Positions 46,601-58,050 of a stretch of DNA of 64,000 nucleotides are shown in pieces. Source of the DNA: Tubiluchus corallicola. Taxonomy: Eukaryota; Priapulida; Priapulimorpha; Priapulimorphida; Tubiluchidae. Location of the stretch: the NCBI GenBank assembly GCA_030141605.1, contig JAQGDQ010000918.1, forward strand, positions 1-64,000. The letters are read 5' to 3'. The stretch's first letter is position 1, and each line of letters begins with the position of its first letter. The notes beneath the pieces were generated by a model. The model was not told the DNA's origin, made no database searches, and saw only the letters and a program-made list of their open reading frames with translations. The position numbers and the translations under genes are program-made.

Positions 46601-47136
46601 ACTTTTCAGTAGTCAAACAATAAGAGTATAAATTATGTATATATACTTTATATATATATATATGTGGAAGATCTGAATTTCTCAAACTCCATTCGCATAC
46701 CAACTTTGTTTAATGCATTATGCTTATATCCATTCGCATAGTATGATATCCGCATATAATATAATACACATTACATATAGATGATTTAGGTTATTGTACA
46801 TGTCTATTTTTGCTCCACAAAATATTGTCCATGCCTTTCAGTAGTAACATCAGTGTAACCAGCGTAATTTCATTGTTAGGTTTTTTTACCGGCACCGCTG
46901 GTTTGGTGCTGTAATTGGTTTCTAGATATGCAGTCTTGGGCACCCCCCAAGACCCTCACAATATTCGATAGATAAGAATTTAGTTGCCCGCCTGTTGCCG
47001 TCTTATTAGGTTTGGAAAACGTCATGAATTTATGACGCTTATCTTGAGAAAACGCTACTACACTCGTGTCTCGGTTTGCCGGACAAAAGCGATGAGGCGT
47101 CCGTTTGTATTTACCGATACTAAGCTAACATAGTAG

Positions 47137-47601
47137 CAGGGATGAGAATTTTCCGTGGATACGCGGAATTCCGAGTTTTTGGAAGACCAGCAGTGCCATT
47201 TTTGTAAAATCGCGTGAATTCGTTGAGAAAATTTTTACGGACGCAGTACATTATTTCACAAGCTGACCACTAGTTGGCAGGCCGTCACTTTGTTTACATC
47301 ATATACATCAGTGTAACCACGTGTATATCTCTATGTATAAAAATATAGAATCAATAGTGTGGAATTATTTGAGTCAATTGCAGACAGTTTTTATATAGTT
47401 TCGCATAGGAGTGGCCAGTACTTAGGCGTTTTTGAGACGATTAAGTATCATGTATTCTTGATAGTTCGGTATTTTAAATTATGCATGGAACAAGGTAATT
47501 GATATTTTAAGTCCACTTAGAGGCTGTCTATGGTCACAAAATTGTAATTTGTTGCTTCCTACGGCCTGTTTCAGAGTTTTTTGTAATTTGTCTCATCCCT
47601 G
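47137..47601. mobile_element. CAGGGATGAGA element with 6-bp TSD, copy 1
   Basis: 465 bp with terminal inverted CAGGGATGAGA, flanked by the direct repeat tagtag (47131-47136, 47602-47607). It is the inverse copy of 61207-61667. Confidence 0.85.
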
Positions 47602-48005
47602 TAGTAGCCGTAATGTAGAATCAATCGCCTAATTGTCTCAAAATTGATAAGTGTGGGCCGCTCCTGACATGCAAGTTACACACGTCATGATATAAACAAA
47701 GTGATGATATGCCAACTACTTGTCAGCTTGTGAAACAACGGACTGTGTCCAACTAGTATGCAGGACTTAGTGGTCCAGATTTTTCCTATTTTTCCCACAT
47801 CTGTAAAAGTGAGGTCCGATAAACCGAGATATGAGTGTACATAATATAGATTAATGTGCTCGGATGCATTTGTACACATGCTTTGTGCTTCTTCCGGATA
47901 ATTATTATAATGTATAATAAAAACACAAACAATTACCATTTGTTTAATTTGTTTTATTTGTGGAGTTTTATGTTGTCCATTAGGTAAAAGTGTAATGTGT
48001 TTATC
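47602..48005. other. Intergenic, no gene seen
   Basis: AT-rich spacer between the 6-bp-TSD element and the 38-bp minisatellite. Nothing recognisable. Confidence 0.4.
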
Positions 48006-48009
48006 TGGC

Positions 48010-49165
48010 ATCTCAAAACAGTTCACACCAGTGTGGTCACTATTGAAGGACCATGAGTGGCAAACCAGTGTGGTCATTACTGAAGGAACCACGTGTGGCA
48101 AGCCAGTGTGGTCACTACTGAAGGAACCACGAGTGGCCAGCCAGTGTGGTCACTACTGAAGGAACCACGAGTGGCCAGCCAGTGTGGTGACTACTGAAGG
48201 ACCATGAGTGACGAGCCAGTGTGGTCACTACTGAAGGAACCACGAGTTACAAGCCAGTGTGGTCACTACTGAAGGACCACGAGTGGCAAGCCAGTGTGGT
48301 CACTACTGAAGGAACCACAAGTTACAAGCCAGTGTGGTCACTACTGAAGGACCACGAGTGGCAAGCCAGTGTGGTCACTACTGAAGGACCATGAATGACG
48401 AGCCAGTGTGGTCACTACTGAAGGAACCACGAGTGGCAAGCCAGTGTGGTCACTACTGAAGGAACCACAAGTTACAAGCCAGTGTGGTGACTACTGAAGG
48501 ACCATGAGTGACGAGCCAGTGTGGTCACTACTGAAGGAACCACAAGTTACAAGCCAGTGTGGTCACTACTGAAGGACCACGAGTGGCAAGCCAGTGTGGT
48601 CACTACTGAAGGACCATGAATGACGAGCCAGTGTGGTCACTACTGAAGGAACCACGAGTGGCAAGCCAGTGTGGTCACTACTGAAGGAACCACAAGTTAC
48701 AAGCCAGTGTGGTCACTACTGAAGGACCACGAGTGGCAAGCCAGTGTGGTCACTACTGAAGAACCAGGAGTGGCCAGCCAGTGTGGTCACTACTGAAGAA
48801 CCAGGAGTGGCAAGCCAGTGTGGTCACTACTGAAGGACCACGAGTGGCAAGCCAGTGTGGTCACTACTGAAGAACCAGGAGTGGCCAGCCAGTGTGGTCA
48901 CTACTGAAGGAACCACAAGTTACAAGCCAGTGTGGTGACTACTGAAGGACCATGAGTGACGAGCCAGTGTGGTCACTACTGAAGGAACCACGAGTGGCAA
49001 GCCAGTGTGGTCACTACTGAAGGAACCACGAGTGGCCAGCCAGTGTGGTCACTACTGAAGGAACCACGAGTGGCAAGCCAGTGTGGTCACTACTAAAGGA
49101 ACCACGAGTGGCAAGCCAGTGTGGTCACTACTGAAGAACCAGGAGTGGCAAGCCAGTGTGACCAC
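48010..49165. repeat. Minisatellite, 37-38-bp unit, ~30 copies
   Basis: Unit gaaccacgagtggcaagcca followed by gtgtggtcactactgaag. Variants (gttacaagc, gaccatgagtgacgagcc, gaaccaggagtgg) are arranged in repeating order, showing higher-order structure. Confidence 0.97.
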
Positions 49166-49589
49166 CGAGTCTCTTGCAGTCGGCATCAATTATGATCATT
49201 TGAAACATTATTAGACGACATTTATCTAGGGAAGAGCAGGGATACATCCTGATTTGTAGTCCTGTACTGTGTAGAAAATACTGTAATTTGGGCTTGCACA
49301 ATCTAACATTCAAATGTAACAAACGAGCGAAAAGCAAAGTTAGAATCACGTCTTCAGGTGACTATTTAATAGAGCAGTAATGAATCAACAAAGTGCAAAA
49401 ATTAGTTTATAAACTATTTGATAGATTATTAGTAAAATTTTCTAGTTACAATCATCGTTCCCTCCAATCTACATTATTTCTATCTTACAATCGCAGAAAC
49501 TAGGCACAAAAGGCCTTCATTAGCAAGGCTATATAGATGTGGAGGATGTCGTAACGCGTAAGATTCTGAATCGGAAAAGTAGAGAAGTC

Positions 49590-49755
49590 AAAGGGCAAGG
49601 AAGAGGGGGGAGATGGAGATGAAGGGAGGGAGAGGAGAGAGAGAGGGGGGAGCAAGGGAGAGAGAGAGAGAGGGGGGAGAGAGACAGAGAGAGAGAGGGA
49701 GAGAGACAGAGACACAGAGAGAGAGAGAGAAAGAGAGAGAGGGAGAGAGAAGAAA
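49590..49755. repeat. GA-rich microsatellite
   Basis: Interrupted (GA)n, about 165 bp. The Ser/Leu-rich minus-strand frames here are artefacts. Confidence 0.95.
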
Positions 49756-49804
49756 GAAGAAACATTTATTTCATACCAAAGCCCACATAAACAATGTCCC
49801 TGCA

Positions 49805-50107
49805 AAGTCAGAGAAATTGGAAAGGGTTACAAAAATCACCGTAAACCGATATTTTTCCAAACATTTTTGAATGAATCGTGCTCAAATAAAGTTTTACTAT
49901 GACAGGCTGCCAGTTCCAATTTCTGTTCCAAAAATAACGATTGTTCGATACATTTTATATCAGTACATGTATGAATGTCCATACACAAAAATGGTTGAAT
50001 GTTTATACTGGTTATGCAATTTCTGTTTATCTTGGTCATGGAAAATCAATATTTGGTCAGAGAAAAGTCAAGGAAATTTATTTTAAAATTTTGCGGGAAC
50101 CCTGTCA
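49805..50107. mobile_element. hAT-like non-autonomous element fragment (copy 2)
   Basis: Homologous to 1700-2025 and ends gcgggaaccctgt. Confidence 0.5.
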
Positions 50108-50469
50108 GTACTAAAAAGCCATGAAAACAGGGAATGCATACAGGAGGAAAGCGAGTGGGCAAAAATTGCGGAAACAGGAAACAGCAAAGAAAACAGGGTA
50201 AAACACGATCAATATTCACCAAGATGCGATCATTTTAATTAAAATATCAAATATAATTAAAATATAAACTCATGCATCCGAAACCGAGCAAAAATATTAT
50301 CACAGATACTGTTATCACAAGTTCATAAATAAACTGTCAGCTGATGCATTAATCAAAGATCTGTGGATTAACAATTTTCCATAGAAACCTGCTCTTAATT
50401 TTCACCCCTTTTTGCTTTTCTGCACTTACGACATGATTGTGGTTGTGTAACGAAATGCACAATCGCATA

Positions 50470-50590
50470 AAACTCGCATTGTTGAAAAACTCGCATTGTT
50501 GAAAACTCGCATTGTTGAAAAACTCACATTGTTGAAAAACTCACATTGTTGAAAACTCACATTGTTGAAAAACTCACATTGTTGAAAATT
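50470..50590. repeat. 16-17-bp tandem repeat
   Basis: Seven copies of aaactcrcattgttgaa. Confidence 0.9.
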
Positions 50591-51212
50591 AACAACACGC
50601 ATCAACAGCAGTTTTCAAAAGCAAAGCTTGATTCATATAAAGACAAGTTCAGGTCGACCTGCAACGCGACACAACTCGACTCAACTAAACAGTCGACTGC
50701 GACTGATTTCCAGCAACTAGGAAGATGCGAGTTGCAACACTGTTCAAGTCACTCACAGATGAAAAAACTCAGACCACAAAACGTGACCAGATCACAATCA
50801 TCGTCGAATAATGCTCAGGTTAAAACTGAGTGGAACCGCAAGAAGAACATTAGAGTGAATTGAATTGCACTGAGTTGAGTTGCGTTGCAACTTTCTTTAT
50901 GTCGACTCGATATACTTGGACCTATTGACATACTGTACACTGCCATTTGCAGACAGCAACTGTTGCCGAGTCATCTTTGTTGCTCTCAGATGAGTAGCGT
51001 TGCAAGGTTGACCTAAGCCTGCATTTAGACTAGACTTTCTTGATCACAAAAGTGACTTTCTTGATCACTGACTTGATCACAAAAACCCGATTTTCACTAA
51101 ATAACACATTTCAAACGTGTAAAAACAGAAATTTCAAATGAAGGACAATTTCTAAAGCTGCATTCACACGATGACGATGAAATAATTTACGCTGTGCGTC
51201 AAGCTACCCTTT

Positions 51213-54200
51213 TCATATCCTCCCCATTTGATCCAGTTCCTCATTCACGGCTTCATATTCAGGACTGTCCAGGTTGAACCTCACCCAAGGGTGTGGCGAG
51301 GGGGTGGGACGTAACTCTGGCCGAGGAGACGGCGTGGGTGTGCAGCTTTCACGGTATCGTGAACCGAATGACGTGCCTGAATGGAAAAAATAAACAGGAA
51401 AATTGAGCAAAACTAATTAAGGCACTGAACAAATTAGTAATTAGAAGGGGAGTAATCAGCAGAGCAGAAACCCCTCCACGAAGGATTGCCAAACAATCTT
51501 TGCTAAACTACATAGTCGCTTGATTGTGAAGTCATTATTAATACTTCCCATGTCTTCTGTGAAGCACGAAGTGGCATATTTACAAACATACTGAGCAGAA
51601 TTGCCAGACTATAATCTGGAACCAGCTCGCTGTTCTTTCACTTTGCTGGCTATACAGTGAACCTCGGGTATAAAGTACTCGCTTATAACGGACCACGAAC
51701 ACCAGTCACAATTTTTCGTAATGTTTTTCATACGTAAAAAAATTTGTATATAAGGTACTAGGATCAAAGGGACTTTCGGTTATAAGAGACGATATCTTCA
51801 GGTTCTGCATAATAGAAACCCAGCTAAATTACCTCGCATATAAGGGACCCTTGCTTATAACGGACCACCAACACCGGTCCAGATTTTTCGTAACGTTTTT
51901 TCTATGTAAAAATCTTCGTATATAAGGTACTCAGATATAAGGGACTTTCGGTTATAGGGGATGATACCTTCAGGTCCCACGTAATAGAAACCCAGGTAAC
52001 TTACCTCGCATATAAGGAACCCTATGATCAAAGTGAAATTGATCGATTTTTAACCTCAATTTTTCACAAACTCTACCTTCGAACAGCTCGGTTTCCACAG
52101 TCGCATACAACTCTCATAACTGAAGGAGCTTCCTACATACCGTTTGCACTGAATGTATAGCAATGATCCATAAAAAATATGTGTAAAAGTACAGGTCTAA
52201 GATACACCCTCGGTCTGACTCAACTTCGGCTGTAAGGGACATCGGATATAAGGGATGGTTTTTTCCGGTCCCGAGGTGTCCCTTATGTACGAGGTTGACT
52301 GTATTTAAAAAAAAGACCGTCTTATCTTGAACCTCACGTCTTTCCAAAGAGGAGGTCGGACGTGTCTCCCAGACTCCCACGTTATAAGAAAAAGAGGAAA
52401 GTGTAGAGGATATTGGCATTATTAATTCTATCAGAATTAAACACTTCCGTTCTGTGGCGGCACCTGCCGAAAATTATTAAAATTAACTTGAACTCAGCAA
52501 GCAGGTAGGCAGTTAACACCTGATGTGAACTTCCCAAACACGCGGAAACTGCATCTGAAGTGAAAACTTTCTTCCTTGGTATGTGTCACGCCCCTCTGCA
52601 AAGTTTTGTGAAACTCGGTGGAACAGTTCTTGCGTAATTTTGTTGATTAACAAACAAACGGCAACGAAAACATCACACCACTGTCAGAGGTCAAAAGAAA
52701 TGCTGCGACATAAGATTAAGTAGTACCGAACACGGTTAATAAATGGATGGGTGATTGAAAGCAGTTTCATCAGCGGTCACACTCCACCAAGAATTTCTCT
52801 CAGTAAAGGGGAGCGTTTGTATAGCGAGCAAGGTGCACATCTCCACTACTTCTACACAACTCATTAAAGCACAAGAAAACCCTCCACTTACATAAACCTT
52901 AGAAAATTCGTCTTGAAATTTTATACCACTTACATACTACCTTTTTGTATGCAGGGCTTGCATCGGTCGTAACGCTGTATAAAACGTGTAAATTCAAACT
53001 CTTGCAATGACTGTTAGGTGAAGCCATTTTGACGATACGTCATTTGAAACAAGTTTAAATAACACTGAGTAAAGTTTGAAAAAATAATCAGAGCATTTGC
53101 AGCAGACATGTTACTTTGGTGAAAACATTTTAAATAATTAATAATTTCCTTTTCTAGTTACATAAGTGTTTCTAGCAGGTAAGCAAAAATCTAAGTAAAA
53201 TAGATTTGCACGGAAAGTTTTTGGGTCATAGTTTAACATTTCCTTTTCTTCCCCTGATTTATGTTTGGTACATGACGTCATGTAATGGCGACTTTGGAAC
53301 AGTATTGCGGGAGATTTAAAATGAAAACAAACAAAAATTCCTTTCAGTGCGAGTAAGATATACGCATAAAATTGCTACAAAGTAACACAATTTTTTAAGG
53401 CGATTTTTCTGAAGCCTACTTCAAGTACACCTTTTCTTGTCCTTTATCAGGTGACATTTAGTATTTAGTTTGTAGTTTGTCAAACTACAAGAGAAATACC
53501 TTTTCTTTTTGGAACGGCGAGCCCCTTCATCTCCTTTCCGCCCTTGAAATACATTTCGTCAATCCGACTGAGAAGCGAATCCACCTTGGCCGGAAATTCC
53601 TCTACCACACGTTGCATCCGCTGCTCCGGTGACTCCACAACTACTTTCTTCTCTTCCTTTGCACCAATCCCAATCTGAGGTAATGAATAAAAAAAAAAGT
53701 GTATTAGGTAAAACTAAAGAAACTGAATAAAATTATAGGATGAACACAGTTCAATGTTACCCACTTTTCTGGCTAACAACTAGTACTGCAATTGTAAAAA
53801 ACTTGGATTTTCAAACACCGATAGTAGCTCGTGGAAGCAGCCATTTTGCTTCTGGTTTTCTCTGTTGCCAAGCCCAGATCTTCGTCAGGAAGAGCCACCT
53901 ACTGGATTTAAAAATAACTTCAATGTGCTCTTGCAAAGTCCGTAGCAATCAACATTTGTGCGGTTGCTAAGCGTTTTGTAGAGAGGCAGCAAAAAACAAT
54001 GGCTGACTTTAACAGCAATTTTCTCAAGATTATGTTTTTCAGTGTGCAGCCTGCACCTCAACTTCAACTTGGATTATCTCAGCTTAGAAATAACATAGAG
54101 CAATGAACTTGGTATCAAAATGATCCTCATGAAATGGAGATTCAGGGTATATGAGTAACTAGAAAAACTTAATAATCAAGATTTTACTATGCAAGCACAC

Positions 54201-57200
54201 AATTAGTTAATTAGACATGGTTAGTTTTAGTCAAATAAACGGGCTCATATTACAATTTGTTGAATGAAGGACTTACTTTACGCTAGTCAAATAAACGGGC
54301 TCATATTACAATTTGTTGAATGAAGGACTTACTTTACGCTAGTCAAATAAACGGGCTCATATTACAATTTGTTGAATGAAGGACTTACTTTACGCTAGTC
54401 AAATAAACGAGTTCATATTGCAATTTGCTGAATGAAGGACTTACTTTACGCTAGTCAAATAAATGGGCTCATATTACAATTTGTTGAATGAAGGACTTAC
54501 TTTACGCCGCCCTACGCCGATGAACATGCGGAATCGCTGAACGATGAAATCGACAATCTCAAACTCGTTAGACTGCTTGTCGTTGTCGTGTTTGACGATG
54601 GTGAAGGAGATGACGACGATTGTCAGGAACATGTTGATGAGGATAAACGTGCAAAGAAGAACAAAGAGAACGAAGAAGATGGGAGCGACGAGCGGAGACG
54701 CCCTCTGCATCTCCTCAATGCTGTAAAACATCGTAAAACAGTGTTAAACAGGTACTGATATCGAATACACTCAAACTCGGGTATAAAGTACTCACTTTTA
54801 AGGGACACTCGCTTATAAGGGACCACCAACACCGGACCCAATTTTTCGTAATGTTTTTCCTATGTAAAAATCTTCGTATATAAGGTTCTAGGATCTAAGG
54901 GACTTTCGGTAATAAGGGACGATATCTTCAGGTCCCGCGTAATAGAAATCCAGGTAAATTACCTCGCATATAAGGGACCCTATGATCAAAGCGAAATTTA
55001 TCGATTTTTAATCTCAATTTTTCGCAAACTCGGCCTTCGAACAGCTCGGATTTCCGCGGTCACATACATCTTGCATTACTGAAGGAGTTTCTTACATACC
55101 GTTTGCACTGAATGTATAGCAATGGTCGATAAAATATGGGAAAAGTACAGAAAAGTACATGTCTAGACTCAACTGACTCAACTTCGGCTATAAGAGACGG
55201 TTTTTTCTGGTCCTGAGGTGTCCCTTCTATCCATGGTTGACTGTAGCGCAGTAGGGGTTCAGCAGATGGCAGCATAGGCGCTGTACGTGGTGATTACATA
55301 GAACTGGAACACTTTTAGAAGAAATAACCTAGCAATGTATAAACTCCACCAGAAGGAGAGTTTCAAAGGGCTACCATCTTAAAATGCTTTCCGTTTCTTG
55401 CTGATAGATGTCACCACGGTACCATTGCCAGCAGTGTTTGCAAAACACTTAACAGAACCTTATAGTGAACATTTTCAAGCTTTTATACTAAGTTGTGCAT
55501 TCACACCTTGGATTCTGAACTCAAGAAATTATTCTTAAATCAGGAAATGATGTGAGGTAACAGCAATTTATCTGTTCACGTTGCATACAAGATAAAAACT
55601 TGAACAGCTAATACCTACTTAAGAAATCAAGTTTTTTAAATCTAATTTTTCCCTTGGGCTGCTTATCTATGGAATTTTGCTGATCTTCAACAGGTATCTG
55701 TTATCACTAGCGACTTATCGCTATGCGGGTTCTATGTGTCTGGACACGCGTTCATATTTATACCCCTTACCATGAGTGACCGTCAGCCTTGTTTGGGGAC
55801 TTTGTATCAAAATAATACAGTTTGAAAATTGGTCTCTTGTAGTGACCTTCATGTAAGACTATAATCAGGTCAAGATTATCACATTTCGGGTTAATGAGAT
55901 TGTCCCCCCTCAGATGGAGCCACCCTCTAACTCATCCACACTAGCTTGAAGTAAACTCACTGCAAATTCTTGAAATGAACTAGAATAGCTATATTTTGTT
56001 TGTCAATAATAATAATATTCTTTAACAAATACCACTTTTTTTAGTACATTTTCTTGCCTATAAAAGTTAAGAATTGTTCCCTATATTTGAATAATTAGCT
56101 TAGAAAGTTAATTAACAGTAACTGAACACAGTTATTGCTTACGTCAGAAACTAACCACAGTTTGTGCAATGGCAGATGTCTTCCCTTGCGCGTCAAGCAC
56201 GTTTGCATAAGTGTTACTGCTTAAATGCGCGATGTCACAAAAACGGGCTCTACGTCATATGACGTCAGAAACTAACACAGCAGTTTATAATCATGTTTAT
56301 CAAGATTTTTACAGAAAAGATTCATATAATGTATTTCCTTTTGTATTTAAACATTTTGTTATACTAATTTTAATATTCATGAAATCTGATCAATTAACCA
56401 ACTACAACAATCAACAACAGATGGCTCTGCAATGCATCATAATGAAATGCTTTAGATTAGCAATTACGTAATAACACTGCAGAGCCATCTAGTGAAAGAT
56501 ATCACATACACTATCAAACTTTTCAAACAAATCTTTGCTCGAGACTCTTAAAAGCACATTTTCAACACAATCGTTGTGAAAGATCGGATTTTTTGAAAAT
56601 CTTTTGCAGTCTCCCTCGGGGGTGGGGGTAGCTAGGCTGCAGCCTATAATAGGTTATAGCATAATGTGACCCTGAGTATAAGTAATAACTTATTAGAATT
56701 GCGACGAAAGTTTTATTTAAAGGAAAACCGGATGATTGTGTAAACATGAGTTCAGAATAAAGAATGGTATAAAATATTGAAAACTACAGTAGCTTATTTT
56801 AAATCAAAGCTTAGATTGAATAATAATTACATCGGATACTCAAATTTCGTTAAACTTTCAAAGCTACGAGCGGTTCAGTGAATCTACTAAGATTGGCAGC
56901 GGCGCCTTTTTGTCACATTCGCGTGGCCGACAAATAGAAGACGGTACCATGATAACCATGATCATGAACTGCAGTGTTAGTTTCTGACGTCATATGACGT
57001 AGAGCCCATTTTTCGTGACATCACGCATTTAAGCAGTGACACTTACGCAAACGTGCTTGACGTACAAGGGAAGATGCTTGCCATTGCACAAACTGTGGTT
57101 AGTTTCTGACATAAGCAATACTGTGTTCGGTTGCCTTTAATTAACTTTCCAAACAAATTATTCAAATATAAGAAACAATTGTTAATTTGTATAGGCAAGA

Positions 57201-58013
57201 GAATGTAATTTTTGGACAGTAAGTTAAAATGACGTTAAAATGAGTCTAAAAAATTGTTCGCTTTTCCTTTAAATGAGCGCGTACTTGAATTTATTGAGGA
57301 TCATTGAGAAGCTGGCCTCCGCGCTCCGCAACAGCGTGGAGAACTGGTACATCTGCGTGCCGCAGTTGAGCTGGAACACGACGGTGAAAGCGAAGAAGAC
57401 GATCAGGAACATTCCCGTGAATCCCAGCAACGGTTTTCCGCAGTAACTTAAAGTTGATCCCAGTAGGGACATCCGGCGATTGAAACGCAAGAGCTTCAAC
57501 ATCTTGAATGTCGACAGAAAGCAGACGAAGCTGTACATGTACCTGAAATATTCAAAAACAACAAGTCAACACAACAAGCGCCACGCTGTTGCTAAGATGA
57601 AAAAAAATGGGTAACTACATTTTAGCCTAACAGATGGCAGCAGGTGCGTGCACGTACTTGAATAAAAAAATCAATATTAACAATGCTACTGTTTGCAGAT
57701 TAATTTTTGTAAAAGAGGTGTTGCATTAACCCTTTCACTACGGAAGGCGGCACACCGCCACCTATGTTTTTCAAGCAAGGGACGGAAGGCGGTAGACTGT
57801 CGCCCGAGCGCAGCACTAAGCTCAGTTACCCAGGTCTGCTTACTTCACTGCTACGACCATGCAGAAACATTGTAGAAAAGTTTAACAGCCGTGGGATTGG
57901 AGTTGCTTCACAACAAGTAACGCTAATCAGCCAATTAGCATCTGAAGCCAGGTGCATTCCATAGTACTGTACTGCATGGCACGTTCTCATGCAAAATGTT
58001 TGTTGACAGTTGG

Positions 58014-58050
<37 letters not shown>

